Shown: one piece after another, positions 19,002 to 28,440 of the stretch
Position numbering within the stretch: position 1 is the stretch's first letter
Layout: the number at the start of each line of letters is the position of its first letter
Assembly (NCBI GenBank): GCA_022425485.1
Contig: JAKMFL010000033.1
Span: 1 to 64,000, forward strand
Source of the DNA: Alphaproteobacteria bacterium
GTDB lineage: Bacteria > Pseudomonadota > Alphaproteobacteria > Puniceispirillales > Puniceispirillaceae
Length of the DNA stretch: 64,000 nucleotides
Direction of reading: 5' to 3'
The notes under the pieces: model-generated
What the model was told of the DNA's origin: nothing
Seen by the model: only the letters and a program-made list of their open reading frames with translations
Databases searched by the model: none
Translations under genes and position numbers: made by a program

Positions 19002-19345
19002 GTTTTATCCTCGTTAACAAAAACACGGGCATGAACAGGATGAAAGAATGACCTGCTAACCCTCAAAAAAAAAGAAACTCAAACCTATCAAACGATAATC
19101 CTCTAGCCTGCAATGGTCAATTGCTGTTCAGCGTCTAGCCCTTACATAAAAAATAACAGGGCCAAAATATCAGGGCCAAAATAACAAGACTAAGATACTA
19201 CGAGCCTTTTTTGAAAAAACGCTACCAAACAAACCTTTTATAAAAGTCCTGTTTTCAAAAATAGATAAATCAGATTATGCTGGTAGGGTAGTTACCGTCT
19301 AACCTGAACTTGTAAATATGAGCTGCATTAAATAAGGAAAATATT
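19002..19345. other. intergenic region between divergent mmsA and gloA, with a short tandem repeat
   Basis: A 344-base AT-rich spacer that must hold both divergent promoters; I could not assign -35/-10 boxes with confidence. It contains a 14-bp-period direct repeat (cagggccaaaata at 19157 and 19171). An AAGGAAA ribosome site for gloA lies just before 19346. No small open frame or RNA gene is recognised. Confidence 0.6.
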
Positions 19346-19789
19346 ATGAAATATCTACACACCATGATTCGCGTTCAAGATGTTGATGCGGCATTAGATT
19401 TTTTTGTGGGCAAGCTTGGGATGACAGAGGTTCGGCGCAAGGAAAACGAAGCTGGGCGTTTTACCCTTATCTTTCTAGTCGCAGATCAGGATCTTGCGCA
19501 ATCAACAGCAGAGCGTGCGCCAGAATTAGAGCTAACTTATAATTGGGATAATGAAGAGCCCTATGGTGGCGGCCGCAATTTTGGTCATCTTGCCTATACG
19601 GTAAAGAATATTTATGAAACCTGCCAAAGTCTTATGGATGCAGGTGTAACCATCAATCGGCCGCCTCGCGATGGACGCATGGCCTTTGTGCGCTCCCCTG
19701 ATGGTATCTCTCTTGAGCTGTTACAAGAAGGGGACGCGCTAGAACCCGCAGAGCCGTGGGTATCTATGGGCAATACGGGTAGCTGGTAG
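19346..19789 (+). CDS. gloA: lactoylglutathione lyase (glyoxalase I)
   Basis: Converts the methylglyoxal-glutathione hemithioacetal to S-lactoylglutathione. 147 residues. The four metal ligands of the family can all be placed: His5 in YLHTMIRV, Glu in ELELTYNWD, His in NFGHLAYTV and Glu in GISLELLQ. The C terminus is about ten residues longer than the E. coli enzyme. Preceded by an AAGGAAA ribosome site. Stands alone, divergent from mmsA and convergent with the SDR gene. Methylglyoxal detoxification fits an organism with high triose-phosphate flux. Confidence 0.94.
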   Translation: MKYLHTMIRVQDVDAALDFFVGKLGMTEVRRKENEAGRFTLIFLVADQDLAQSTAERAPELELTYNWDNEEPYGGGRNFGHLAYTVKNIYETCQSLMDAGVTINRPPRDGRMAFVRSPDGISLELLQEGDALEPAEPWVSMGNTGSW

Positions 19790-19818
19790 CCTGCGAGCGT
19801 TAAAGCTAGGGCCTGTTT

Positions 19819-20604
19819 TCACCACGTCTCTCCGCCGCAAACCGATAACGCTTGGCCATTGACGCCGCGGGCATTATCGCTAGCCAGATAGAGCGCTGCG
19901 GCGGTAACTTCTTCTGCATCAAACAGGCGATGTTGGGGGGTAAAGACTTTCAGTTTTTCCTCTGCTGCCTCTGCGCTCAGACCCGTCTTTTGCTGGATCA
20001 TCGCAATCGATCTTTGGGTCATTTCTGTGTCCAGATAGCCCGGGCAAATCGCATTTACCGTTATCCCCAGCTTGGCCGTTTCCAGTGCCGCGGATTTAAC
20101 CAGCCCTAGCACCCCATGTTTGCTAGCAGCATAGGCTGAAATATACGGATAGCTGCGCTTACCTGTCATGGAAGCAATAGCAATAAGCCGGCCAGAAGGC
20201 AGCGACGCTGCTTTCATGCGTCCCAACCCCTCCCGCAGGCAGAAAAACACCCCGGTTAAATTAATCGCCAAAATATCTGTCCACATCTGAAGGGAAGTTT
20301 TCTCAAGCGGGGCACTATCTGCAAACCCTGCATTGGCGATAACAATTTCGGCAGGCAGGCCATTTTCTGAGGCCGCATCAAACAAACGCTTAACGCCCTG
20401 CTCATCTGCCATATCCGCAACCACATAATGAATGGTAGGGTGTTGGCTAGCTACTGCCTGCAAAGCTGGCTCGCGCCGCCCGCTAATCCAAACTTCTGCG
20501 CCGCGGCTGGCAAAGCTCTGCGCCATATTCGCGCCAACGCCGCTAGACCCGCCAGTAATTATCACTTTTTTTTGAGCAAAATCTGTGGCTGAATTATCTG
20601 GCAT
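19819..20604 (-). CDS. short-chain dehydrogenase/reductase
   Basis: Classical SDR, 261 residues. The cofactor motif is TGGSSGVGANMA, followed by NAG in IVIANAGFAD, catalytic Ser in IAIASMTGKR and Tyr-Lys in YISAYAASKHG, then NAICPGYLDTEMT. It resembles the 3-hydroxybutyrate/3-hydroxyacyl-CoA dehydrogenase branch. Divergent from a MaoC-like hydratase and near a crotonase, it may belong to an acyl-CoA degradation set, but the substrate is not readable. Confidence 0.85.
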   Translation of the reverse strand: MPDNSATDFAQKKVIITGGSSGVGANMAQSFASRGAEVWISGRREPALQAVASQHPTIHYVVADMADEQGVKRLFDAASENGLPAEIVIANAGFADSAPLEKTSLQMWTDILAINLTGVFFCLREGLGRMKAASLPSGRLIAIASMTGKRSYPYISAYAASKHGVLGLVKSAALETAKLGITVNAICPGYLDTEMTQRSIAMIQQKTGLSAEAAEEKLKVFTPQHRLFDAEEVTAAALYLASDNARGVNGQALSVCGGETW

Positions 20605-20750
20605 GAAGATGAATCCCTAACGGCATGAATTTAGCAGCAAAAAACAAAGCATAGCGTTTTTTACACTTTCTATTATGCCTATAGCCAGCGCATTTCCGCA
20701 AGGCAAGCTACTTGGAAGCTAAAGCAGCTATATAAAAAAAGGAGAGGCGA

Positions 20751-21203
20751 GTGAAAATTGAAGCATTGCGTGAAAAGATAGGCACCCTTGTTGGAACTTC
20801 TAACTGGTATCTATTAGATCAAGACCGAATTAATCAATTTGCGGCGGTCACACATGATGAGCAATTTATTCACACCGACCCAGAAAAGGCCGCCACAACC
20901 CCGTTTGGTAGTACAATCGCCCATGGGTTTCTAACGCTTGCCTTGCTGCCAGCTATGGGCGGGGATGTAATCCCCAAACTGGATGGCCATGTAATGTCGG
21001 TAAATTATGGGTTTGAGAAATTACGCTTTTTATCCCCTGTCCCCGCAGGCTCGCGGGTGCGCGGCCATTTCACCCTATCCTCGCTAGATGTGCGCAAACC
21101 AGGGGAAGTAACCCTTTTATGGGAAGTTACGATTGAAATTGACGGCAAGGAAAAACCTGCCCTCTATGCAGAATGGCTAAACCGGCGCTATATTAAAATA
21201 TAG
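20751..21203 (+). CDS. MaoC/NodN family hot-dog fold dehydratase
   Basis: 150 residues with the hydratase-2 style motif HDEQFIHTDPEKA...PFGSTIAHGFLTLALLP that supplies the catalytic Asp and His. Likely an (R)-specific enoyl-CoA hydratase or a related CoA-ester enzyme; the NodN-like subgroup is poorly characterised. Translation starts at GTG behind a strong GGAGAGG site. It is transcribed towards, and ends 7 bases before, the convergent crotonase gene. Confidence 0.85.
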   Translation: MKIEALREKIGTLVGTSNWYLLDQDRINQFAAVTHDEQFIHTDPEKAATTPFGSTIAHGFLTLALLPAMGGDVIPKLDGHVMSVNYGFEKLRFLSPVPAGSRVRGHFTLSSLDVRKPGEVTLLWEVTIEIDGKEKPALYAEWLNRRYIKI

Positions 21204-21210
21204 AAGCAGG

Positions 21211-22005
21211 CTACTCTTCTGGGAAAGTGGGGGGGCGCCGTTCAATAAAGGCGGTTATTCCCTCTTTTGCTTCTGCCCCGCCCAGTGCTTGCGCAAGATT
21301 ATCTGCCTCTGCTTCGAGCTGTTCATCAAAGCTGTTGGAGGTTGCCCCGCTAAGCAAGCTTTTTGCGCGCATAATCGCCCCAGCAGGCCCTGCCTCTAGC
21401 CTTGTTGCCATCGCCATCGCCGCCTCTAATGCCCTGCCTTCCTCTGCCAGATAGTTCACTACGCCTAATTCATATAGCCGCGTGGCTGGAATTTTATCCC
21501 CCGTAAATAATAACTCAGCAGCTAGCCAGCGCGGTATAGCTGCATTTAAAAATACCGTTGTACCTGCATCAGGCGTTAAACCGATTTTCACATAACTAGA
21601 GGCAAGAAAAGCTGTCTTGGACGCAAAAATCATGTCACAGGCCAGCGCAATAGCCGCGCCTGCGCCTGCTGCCCCGCCTTCAACACAAGCTATCACCGGA
21701 CAGGGGCAGGTGCGAATGGCCCGCACCAACTCGTTCAACCTGTCAATGAGGGCGCGCCGCGCGGCATAGTGACCTTGTGTGCGTTCCTGCAAACCAGACA
21801 TATCGCCGCCAGAGCAGAAGAAACCACCAGCACCACTTAGGATAACCGCCCGCGGCTTGGGCTTCGCTGCTTCCCTGAAATCATTCAAGAGCGTTGCCAG
21901 CCCGTTAATATAATCTAGGGTCAGCGAGTTACGCGTTGCCGGATTATTATTGACCACATGGCAAATCTGACCCTCATAGGTAATGATAATTGGCGATCCC
22001 ATCTT
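21211..22005 (-). CDS. crotonase family protein (PaaG/BadK-like enoyl-CoA hydratase/isomerase)
   Basis: 264 residues from the ATG at 22005, which has an excellent GGGAGGGAG ribosome site; a longer frame from 22038 lacks one. The oxyanion-hole regions AVILSGAGGFFCSGGDMSGL and EGGAAGAGAAIALACD are present. The first catalytic Glu of hydratases is replaced (GAGAAIAL), while an Asp follows in KIGLTPDAGTTVFL, a pattern seen in PaaG-type isomerases. Isomerisation or ring-related chemistry is therefore as likely as simple hydration. It lies just upstream of the ynjC-like gene on the same strand sense but is probably unrelated to transport. Confidence 0.85.
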   Translation of the reverse strand, partial: KMGSPIIITYEGQICHVVNNNPATRNSLTLDYINGLATLLNDFREAAKPKPRAVILSGAGGFFCSGGDMSGLQERTQGHYAARRALIDRLNELVRAIRTCPCPVIACVEGGAAGAGAAIALACDMIFASKTAFLASSYVKIGLTPDAGTTVFLNAAIPRWLAAELLFTGDKIPATRLYELGVVNYLAEEGRALEAAMAMATRLEAGPAGAIMRAKSLLSGATSNSFDEQLEAEADNLAQALGGAEAKEGITAFIERRPPTFPEE

Positions 22006-22077
22006 CTCCCTCCCTTTACATAAATACTCATCCTGCATTCTGATTCTTAATTCTGGTTCTGCATTCTAACTCTGGGT

Positions 22078-23751
22078 CTAAAGCTTGAAAAAGCTGAACC
22101 GTGCGAGGCGCACCCGCGCCACGCGGTCACAAATCAGAAAGACACATAATGGTAGAGCCATCTGCATCAAGCTGGCAATACCCAGATTCTGCCGCCCTGC
22201 GCCTGCTGCTAGGGTAACCGCCTCGGTAGTTAACGTCATCACCCGTCCATTACTCGCAAAAATAGTTGGCAAATATAGCGCTGAGCTTACCGCAAATCCA
22301 ACCGCAAAGGCGGTGAGCACAGGCAGCGTCATCATGGCGAGCTTGATAGCCAGAAATCGGCGCAAAGGCCCAGCACCCAATGTAGCAGCAATCGCGAGAT
22401 ACCGAGCATCAAAGCGCCGCCATGTTGGGGCTAATGATAACATCACATAAGGAAAGACAAATAAGGAATGCGCCCATATAAGCGCCAGGAACAAACCATC
22501 AAATCCCAGCCAAATCAACAGAATTTGCATGCCAAATAAAAACGCAATTTGTGGCAGTAATAAAGGAATATAAATCAGCCTTTCAGCATGCTTATCACCT
22601 TTCGCGGTTTCGGTTTGCAACCATAATAGCGCCAGCGAAACACAAATCGCGGCTGTCACCAGCCCCAAAACCAAACTATTTAAGGTCGCTTGCCCAAGGC
22701 TTATATAAGCGTATTTCCATGCATTCAGGCCCCATTCATCTGGCAAAGCAGAAGGATAGCGCCAAATATCGGCAAAGGCCCAGATAAGCGCCGCTAACAT
22801 CCCGAAACAGGCCATAGCGCAAGGCCATACCGCCAGTATCACACCGCCTTTTTTCAAAGCAGAAACAAAGCTGGAAGGAAGGCGCGAGAAACGCTGACCG
22901 GCCGCGCTAAGCCGGGCGATTAGAAACAAAATGGCTTTATCTGTTCCCACCCATATAATGCAGGCTAAAAGCGCACAAGCAAGCTGCATCACCGCCGCCG
23001 CCGCGGCAATGAATTGGTAAGATAAATCTGGGTCACGAAACCAAGTTAATATACGCACCGCCAACGGGGCAGGGGTAGAGGGCGCAAGAAGTATCGCCAT
23101 ATCAACCACGGATATCGAAAACACCATCACGATTAAAACCGCCAACCGCAAACGCGCCGCCAATTGTGGTTGCACCAGATGCATCCAACCCGCGAGCGGG
23201 CCATAACCAAGTGATGCAGCTGTATCTAATAGCGGGCGTACCTTTATCTGGCTCAAAGCCGACAGCCCCATCAATAATAAAAAGGGCAACTCTTTGGCAA
23301 TGAGCGCCAAGACGAGTACGAACGCATTTTCATCTGGCACAATGTTTAAATTAGGGGGACGCTGCCAGCCAGTAAGCCATGGCGAGAACAGCCGTGATAA
23401 CCAGCCACTTGGCTGTAAAAGGAATAAGAACCCAACCGCAATGGTAATATGCGGAACAGATAAGAGCGGCGATATCAGTCTGAACAAAAACCCGGCGCGT
23501 CCCTGCCCATACAAAATGGCCAGCAAAAACATCGCCAGCCAATAAGATAAAAAGGTAGCAAGCAGTCCAACAGAAAGGCTCAGATAAAGCGATCGCCGCA
23601 AGCCCGGCTGGGCAAAAAAATCAACAAAGGGCTGGAAAGAGAAATGATATTCCCCTAGCGGCGGAAACCAGCCTAAGGCTGGCAGAATAGCCCCCAGCAA
23701 TCCAACCGCCACAGGCATCAAACACAATAACAATATTGCTATTCTCACCAT
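22078..23751 (-). CDS. ABC transporter permease, YnjC-like (two fused membrane domains)
   Basis: Inner-membrane protein of 557 residues with about twelve hydrophobic segments, made of two consecutive BPD-type permease halves. EAA-loop-like sequences are DTAASLGYGPLAGWMHLVQPQL in the first half and AATLGAGPLRRFLAIKL in the second. This fused architecture and the flanking substrate-binding and ATPase genes match the E. coli YnjBCD system, whose substrate is not established; ThiP and iron permeases share the fold. It lies 73 bases downstream of the binding-protein gene in the same operon. Confidence 0.87.
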   Translation of the reverse strand: MVRIAILLLCLMPVAVGLLGAILPALGWFPPLGEYHFSFQPFVDFFAQPGLRRSLYLSLSVGLLATFLSYWLAMFLLAILYGQGRAGFLFRLISPLLSVPHITIAVGFLFLLQPSGWLSRLFSPWLTGWQRPPNLNIVPDENAFVLVLALIAKELPFLLLMGLSALSQIKVRPLLDTAASLGYGPLAGWMHLVQPQLAARLRLAVLIVMVFSISVVDMAILLAPSTPAPLAVRILTWFRDPDLSYQFIAAAAAVMQLACALLACIIWVGTDKAILFLIARLSAAGQRFSRLPSSFVSALKKGGVILAVWPCAMACFGMLAALIWAFADIWRYPSALPDEWGLNAWKYAYISLGQATLNSLVLGLVTAAICVSLALLWLQTETAKGDKHAERLIYIPLLLPQIAFLFGMQILLIWLGFDGLFLALIWAHSLFVFPYVMLSLAPTWRRFDARYLAIAATLGAGPLRRFLAIKLAMMTLPVLTAFAVGFAVSSALYLPTIFASNGRVMTLTTEAVTLAAGAGRQNLGIASLMQMALPLCVFLICDRVARVRLARFSFFKL

Positions 23752-23824
23752 CTACCCACCGACGAAAATGCTTTCACAATCGCATATCGTAAAAAGCTGG
23801 CAAGTCTAACCAGCACTGCGTTTA

Positions 23825-25093
23825 TTAATTAGCAGAATAGCGTGCCATCCATGCCCGTTCAATCACCCCCACCCAACTTGGATGCGGTTCTGGCAACGTG
23901 CGATTTAAATCTGCTGGGCTCAGAGTAGCCATACCGCGTGGCAAATCTGCAAAGGCTTTCGCATCTGCTGCATCTAGCTTTGGAATGGAAAGAACCGTCG
24001 GATCGCCCCACAGCTCAGGATTGGCTTTACGAATTTGTGCCTCTGGCGAGAGCAGAAAATTAGCCACCACCTGCGCACCATCGGCCGCAGAAGCATTAAA
24101 GGGGATAGCAACGAAATGAACATTCGCGAGGGTACCAGCATCATGAATATAGGTGCGCACGCTATCTGGCAAAATACCCTGTGAAATGCCATTAGAAAAT
24201 TCGGCAGGGTTAAATACCATCGCAATCGCCAATTCACCATCCCCTAGCAGTTGCACCATAGAAGTGTAATTTGGGGGATAATTCACCCCGCCCCGCCAAA
24301 GATGTGGGCGTACCCTGTCGAGCCATGAAAATAGAGGCGCTAAGGCTGTTTTTGTATCTGCTTCACTAGCTGGCGCTGCAAAAATACCCTTATCCGGGCT
24401 AACCTCTAGTAAAATCTGTTTCAGAAAACTGGTACCTGTAAAATCTGGCGGCTGTGGAAAGGTAAATCGACCGGGGTTTTTTTCAATCCAGTTTGCAAGT
24501 TCTTCGGCTGACCGCGGCGGGTTTGGAACAAATTGGGTGTCATACCCAAACACAAGTTGGGCGCGTCCCCATGGCGATTCCAGCCCGTCAGTTGGGTTCG
24601 CAAAATCGCTAATGATACCGGGTAATGCCTCTGCATCTGTATAAGCGAAAGAAGGCAGGGCAAACGCCCAGCTATCAGAGCGCAACAGACCTTGCCGCTT
24701 GAGCGACGCAAAATTCTCACCATTTACCCAAACCAAATCCACAGATCCGCCTCGGGTTTTGCCTGCTGACTTTTCCGCCAAAATACGCGCTACCGCATCT
24801 GCTGTTTCGGTAAGTTTCACATGAACAAGCGTTATACCATATCGCGATTTAATCTGGCTACCTGCCCAAGCAATATAACTGTTAGTCTGGGGCGAGCCGC
24901 CCCACGCATTGAAATAGACAGTCTGGCCTCTCGCTTTTTTAGCCATCAGTTCAAAATCAGCAGCTTGTGCAGAAACACCCCCGAACACCAATCCAAACGC
25001 CAATCCGAACACCAATCCAGAGGCCATCATCAAAGCCAAAAATTTGGTGCGGAAAATTTGCCGGTATTTCAGGAAATGGAAAAGAATACGCAT
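23825..25093 (-). CDS. ABC transporter substrate-binding protein, YnjB-like
   Basis: Periplasmic binding protein of ~422 residues. The block GQTVYFNAWGGSPQTNSYIAW is characteristic of YnjB. The signal peptide includes a hydrophobic GLVFGLAFGLVFG stretch built from a 12-bp triplication and ends near GVSAQA. I chose the ATG at 25093; frame-compatible starts reach back to 25180 but would put a long hydrophilic segment ahead of the signal peptide. The ligand is unknown; the family is compared with thiamine, iron and polyamine binders. Divergent from the ATPase gene across a spacer with several repeat elements. Confidence 0.87.
   Translation of the reverse strand: MRILFHFLKYRQIFRTKFLALMMASGLVFGLAFGLVFGGVSAQAADFELMAKKARGQTVYFNAWGGSPQTNSYIAWAGSQIKSRYGITLVHVKLTETADAVARILAEKSAGKTRGGSVDLVWVNGENFASLKRQGLLRSDSWAFALPSFAYTDAEALPGIISDFANPTDGLESPWGRAQLVFGYDTQFVPNPPRSAEELANWIEKNPGRFTFPQPPDFTGTSFLKQILLEVSPDKGIFAAPASEADTKTALAPLFSWLDRVRPHLWRGGVNYPPNYTSMVQLLGDGELAIAMVFNPAEFSNGISQGILPDSVRTYIHDAGTLANVHFVAIPFNASAADGAQVVANFLLSPEAQIRKANPELWGDPTVLSIPKLDAADAKAFADLPRGMATLSPADLNRTLPEPHPSWVGVIERAWMARYSAN
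24981..25016. repeat. 12-bp triplication in the YnjB-like signal peptide
   Basis: Three imperfect 12-bp units (ccgaacaccaat, ccaaacgccaat, ccgaacaccaat) lie head to tail and encode the repeating FGLV/FGLA hydrophobic core of the signal peptide on the minus strand. Confidence 0.88.
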
Positions 25094-25215
25094 GCGAAAA
25101 TGCCCCCGCAGTTTGATGTCAAAAAATGTGCTTGGCGCATCCATTTTACTGGCGGCCTGTTTGTGATTGCACAAGAACATATCATGCTAGCCTAATTTCC
25201 TTAAATAAGGTTTAA

Positions 25216-25241
25216 GAAATTATCAAAATTCAGATAATTTC
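25216..25241. promoter_or_regulatory. 9-bp inverted repeat, candidate operator
   Basis: gaaattatc (25216-25224) and its exact reverse complement gataatttc (25233-25241) are separated by 8 bases. It is central in the divergent YnjB/YnjD spacer, which is where a regulator of both transcription units would bind. The AT-rich arms could also form a weak hairpin; no T-run follows, so it is not a terminator. Confidence 0.5.
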
Positions 25242-25354
25242 CGTATTTTATTTCGTCTGAGCAGAATGTTACTTATACACTATCAGGAAATGCTAGCTTG
25301 GTTAAAGGGGGCTAGCTTTCTGGAACCTATGCTTTAGAAATACCAAAAAGCCGT

Positions 25355-25402
25355 AAAACCAAGCTACCATACTACCAAGCTGTCATAAAACTAAGCTGCC
25401 AT
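25355..25402. repeat. three iteron-like direct repeats upstream of the ynjD-like gene
   Basis: Copies read aaaaccaagctaccat (25355-25370), ctaccaagctgtcat (25372-25386) and aaaactaagctgccat (25387-25402), spaced 16 bases apart, ending 18 bases before the ATPase start. The spacing is about 1.5 helical turns. This could be a multi-site operator or simply a local tandem duplication. Confidence 0.7.
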
Positions 25403-25420
25403 AATTAAGGGGTGTCATCT

Positions 25421-26053
25421 ATGCTTATCCTCAAAGATATATCCCTAAATTTTCAAAACACGCCCCTTTTTGCCCCCCTAACGCTTGAGATTGGCGGCGG
25501 CGACATCTGTGTTTTGAGCGCGCCTAGCGGGGCTGGCAAATCTACCTTGCTGCGCTGGGTAGCAGGTATCCCAACCGAAGGTTTGACGGCGCAGGGCTGT
25601 ATTTGGCTGAATGGCCAGAAAATAGATACGCTAGCACCAGAAAGACGGCGTGTCGGGTTAATGTTTCAACAACCTTTATTATTTCCCCATCTTAGTGTGG
25701 CAGATAATTTGGGCTTTGGCCTTCCAGCTTGTGTAAAGGGGGAGAGCCGAAAAGCGCAAATAGAAGACGCCCTAGCTATTGCAGGACTAGAAGAGATGGG
25801 CGGGCGCGATCCAGAAACATTATCAGGTGGTCAGCAAGCCCGCATCGCCCTTTTGCGCACGCTCCTCGCCAAGCCTGAGGCGCTGTTGCTGGATGAGCCT
25901 TTTTCAAGCTTGGATGATAGCCGGCGCACGCAAATTGTCTCGCTTGTACAACGCGAAGCCCAGCGCCTAAACCTGCCCGTGCTGCTGGTTAGCCATGATC
26001 CGCGTGATGTGGATGCGGCAACAAATAGTGTTGTCGAGCTGGAAACTATTTAG
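25421..26053 (+). CDS. ABC transporter ATP-binding protein, YnjD-like
   Basis: Cytosolic ATPase of 210 residues. Walker A is SAPSGAGKSTLLRW, the Q-loop lies in GLMFQQPLLFPHL, the signature is LSGGQQARIALLR, Walker B is ALLLDEPFSSLDD and the switch His is in LLVSHDPRD. The short length without a regulatory C-terminal domain fits YnjD. The ATG at 25421 follows AAGGGG at good spacing; a GTG at 25412 is the less likely alternative. It is encoded divergently from its presumed permease and binding protein, an uncommon arrangement, and converges on the FadN-like gene with 2 bases between. Confidence 0.88.
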   Translation: MLILKDISLNFQNTPLFAPLTLEIGGGDICVLSAPSGAGKSTLLRWVAGIPTEGLTAQGCIWLNGQKIDTLAPERRRVGLMFQQPLLFPHLSVADNLGFGLPACVKGESRKAQIEDALAIAGLEEMGGRDPETLSGGQQARIALLRTLLAKPEALLLDEPFSSLDDSRRTQIVSLVQREAQRLNLPVLLVSHDPRDVDAATNSVVELETI

Positions 26054-26055
26054 CC

Positions 26056-28368
26056 CTATCCTGTCAGCATATTCGCAATCATATCCGCAGAAGCGTCTGT
26101 TCTGGAAAGGTGCAGAAAAGCCCGTCTTTCACGGTCATATAAAGTTTGCTCATCACTCACTGCGTCCTGACCATCATCTGCGACAATGATAGTCGCAATC
26201 GCCATGGCAACGACTTTATTATGCGCAGTGAACATGCCTTTATCGACGCCATCCTGCATAAAGCTATCCATCTTTTCTATCAGGCTATGACTGGCCAGCC
26301 TCACTTCAGGCACCTTGCTTGGCTGATAGCCTGTCGCAAGCGCCTTGGTTTCAGCAATGGCTCTGGCCAGCAACCTGTCGCGGCTCATCACGGCGATATC
26401 ATGCCCCTCACGGAAATATTCAAACTTTGCCGATAATTGTGGTGAGCTTCCCGTGCGACCATAGCCAATTTGCATCCAAACCTTCCATGCCGCTTCATCC
26501 CAGTCACCGGTTTTTGCATACCAGCGCAGATAGCTTTCCTTGACGCCCCCACCACTTGGCACCAGCCCAACCCCTGCTTCCACAAGCCCCAATACTGAAT
26601 TGGTATGCACGACCAGCTTGTCGCAATGCATCAGCACTTCAAAGCCGCCACCAGCCGCCAAGCCAGAAGGGGCACCTACCACAGGTACAGGCGCATATTT
26701 CAACGCCTTAACGGCTTGCTGAAAACGGTTAAGAAAGGCATCAACTTCATCAAAATCCCGGGCTTTGATCAGCGCCTGAAAATGGTTTAAATCCACGCCT
26801 GCCGAAAAATGCTGCGCATCATTATGCACAATTATTCCGCGCCCATGATCAGATGCAGCTGCCTGCACAATCTGCATGGATAAATCATTTAGCGCGTTTG
26901 CTTTGGAATGAAATTCGATAAGACGCAAATCACCTTCCAAACGATAAAGGCTAGCGGCGTCATTCGTTTCTAGCAGCTCTGTGCTGCGCCGTAGCATTGA
27001 AAAGCGCATCGCACCATCTGGCAGGCTAACAGGCTGATAGCCTGCGCCCGCAACTTCAATTTCCAACTGTCCATTTTCGGCGCGGTAATAAGGCTGGCTG
27101 CGCTGTGATAGCTGTTCTGGCAGCGGCAACGCCATTTGTGTTGCCAGCGCTTTAATCCGCTCAATGCCGACCGCATCAATCATCTCAAAAGGGCCTCGTT
27201 GCCAATTAAACCCAAGCTTCATAGCATCATCAATATCTTGCGCAGATGCGGTAATTTCTGGCACCAGACTAGCTGCATAAGATAAGATGCGCAGCAATAC
27301 ACGGCGCGCAAACGCCCCCTCAATACTGTTATCCTCAAAAATGGCATCAAGCGGTTCTGCCTGACGAGCTTGATATTCAGCAGCACGCATAGCCGCAGCA
27401 GGAAGCTGGCCTGAAGCCGCAGCCCAGCCCTTATCAACACCCCCTTTAGCTATGACGCGCACCTCGCGCCCATCATCCCCTTCACGGTAGAAACCGCCTC
27501 TACCTTTATTGCCAGTATAGCCATCCTTTATCATTTGTTGCACCAATTCAGGCGCAAAACCGACCTTATGAAACGCGTCTCCTTCGGGGAGAATAGTAGC
27601 AAGAGACTTTACAACATCTGACATCAGGTCAATGCCGATAAGGTCATATAAACCGAACACCCCTGTCTTTGGAATACCCATAGGCCGGCCGATAAGCGCA
27701 TCTGCATCTTCCAGCGCAATCCCGCTAGCAAGGGCTTCATGCAAGCCCACTTGCAGTGCAAAAACACCAACTCTATTGCCAAGAAAACCGGGTGTGTCCT
27801 GACAGCGAACCACCCCCTTACCAAGCATTTGGTCATTAAATTCTGCTAGCCTATCCAGAATTTCTGGCTTCGTCTCTGCCCCGCTAACCAGCTCCAACAA
27901 GCGCATATAGCGTACCGGATTAAAATAATGCGTAATAGCAAAGCGCGCACAAAAATCGGCCGGCATCTGCGCGGTTAACAAAGAGATAGGAATGGTAGAG
28001 GTGTTTGAGGTTATGACACAATCTTCAGATATTGTTTCATAGAGCCGCTTATATAAGGATTGCTTGACAGGCAGCTGCTCGATAACCGCTTCAATGATCA
28101 AATCGCATTTTGCCAATTTGTCAAAATCAGCTTCCATATCCCCTGTTGTGATCTTCTCGGCAAGGCTGGGATGCATAAATTGTGGTGGCTCAGACTTTAA
28201 CAGCTTTTGAATAGCCTGCTCTGCGGGGCTTACCTGCTGATCTGGTCTACATGGCAAATCTAGCAACAGAACAGGCAAACCCGCATTCGCAATTTGCGCA
28301 GCGATACCGCTGCCCATTGTCCCTGCACCAATGACAGCAATATTTGAAAAGATTTTTGATGCAGACAT
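26056..28368 (-). CDS. bifunctional 3-hydroxyacyl-CoA dehydrogenase / enoyl-CoA hydratase (FadN-type order)
   Basis: 770 residues, fatty-acid beta-oxidation. The dehydrogenase half comes first: NAD motif VIGAGTMGSGIAAQIANAG, SNTSTIPI, and catalytic His in ITHYFNPVRYM. The crotonase half is C-terminal, with both hydratase glutamates visible in AAGGGFEVLMHCD and LGLVEAGVGLVPSGGG. This order is the reverse of FadB/FadJ and matches Bacillus FadN and many alphaproteobacterial homologues. Ribosome site GAAGGG. A matching thiolase is not in the window. Likely in one unit with the hydrolase upstream. Confidence 0.9.
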   Translation of the reverse strand: MSASKIFSNIAVIGAGTMGSGIAAQIANAGLPVLLLDLPCRPDQQVSPAEQAIQKLLKSEPPQFMHPSLAEKITTGDMEADFDKLAKCDLIIEAVIEQLPVKQSLYKRLYETISEDCVITSNTSTIPISLLTAQMPADFCARFAITHYFNPVRYMRLLELVSGAETKPEILDRLAEFNDQMLGKGVVRCQDTPGFLGNRVGVFALQVGLHEALASGIALEDADALIGRPMGIPKTGVFGLYDLIGIDLMSDVVKSLATILPEGDAFHKVGFAPELVQQMIKDGYTGNKGRGGFYREGDDGREVRVIAKGGVDKGWAAASGQLPAAAMRAAEYQARQAEPLDAIFEDNSIEGAFARRVLLRILSYAASLVPEITASAQDIDDAMKLGFNWQRGPFEMIDAVGIERIKALATQMALPLPEQLSQRSQPYYRAENGQLEIEVAGAGYQPVSLPDGAMRFSMLRRSTELLETNDAASLYRLEGDLRLIEFHSKANALNDLSMQIVQAAASDHGRGIIVHNDAQHFSAGVDLNHFQALIKARDFDEVDAFLNRFQQAVKALKYAPVPVVGAPSGLAAGGGFEVLMHCDKLVVHTNSVLGLVEAGVGLVPSGGGVKESYLRWYAKTGDWDEAAWKVWMQIGYGRTGSSPQLSAKFEYFREGHDIAVMSRDRLLARAIAETKALATGYQPSKVPEVRLASHSLIEKMDSFMQDGVDKGMFTAHNKVVAMAIATIIVADDGQDAVSDEQTLYDRERRAFLHLSRTDASADMIANMLTG

Positions 28369-28440
28369 CCTACACCCTTCCCTGAATTATATTAACAAAA
28401 ACGGCAGCTAACCCAACATATAAGCTGGTGACAGATAGCG

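Larger units (their letters stand above)
25094..25420. other. divergent control region between YnjB-like and YnjD-like genes
   Basis: A 327-base spacer, AT-rich in the middle, that must carry both promoters. It holds a perfect 9-bp inverted repeat (25216-25241), three direct repeats close to the ATPase gene (25355-25402) and a short ttgtg-attg-cacaa palindrome at 25161-25174. If translation of the binding protein began at 25180, the last element would be coding. No riboswitch that I recognise. Confidence 0.6.

Noticed and set aside
25355-25402. CRISPR-like short direct repeats
   Set aside because: Only three degenerate copies with no spacers of constant length between them and no cas genes.
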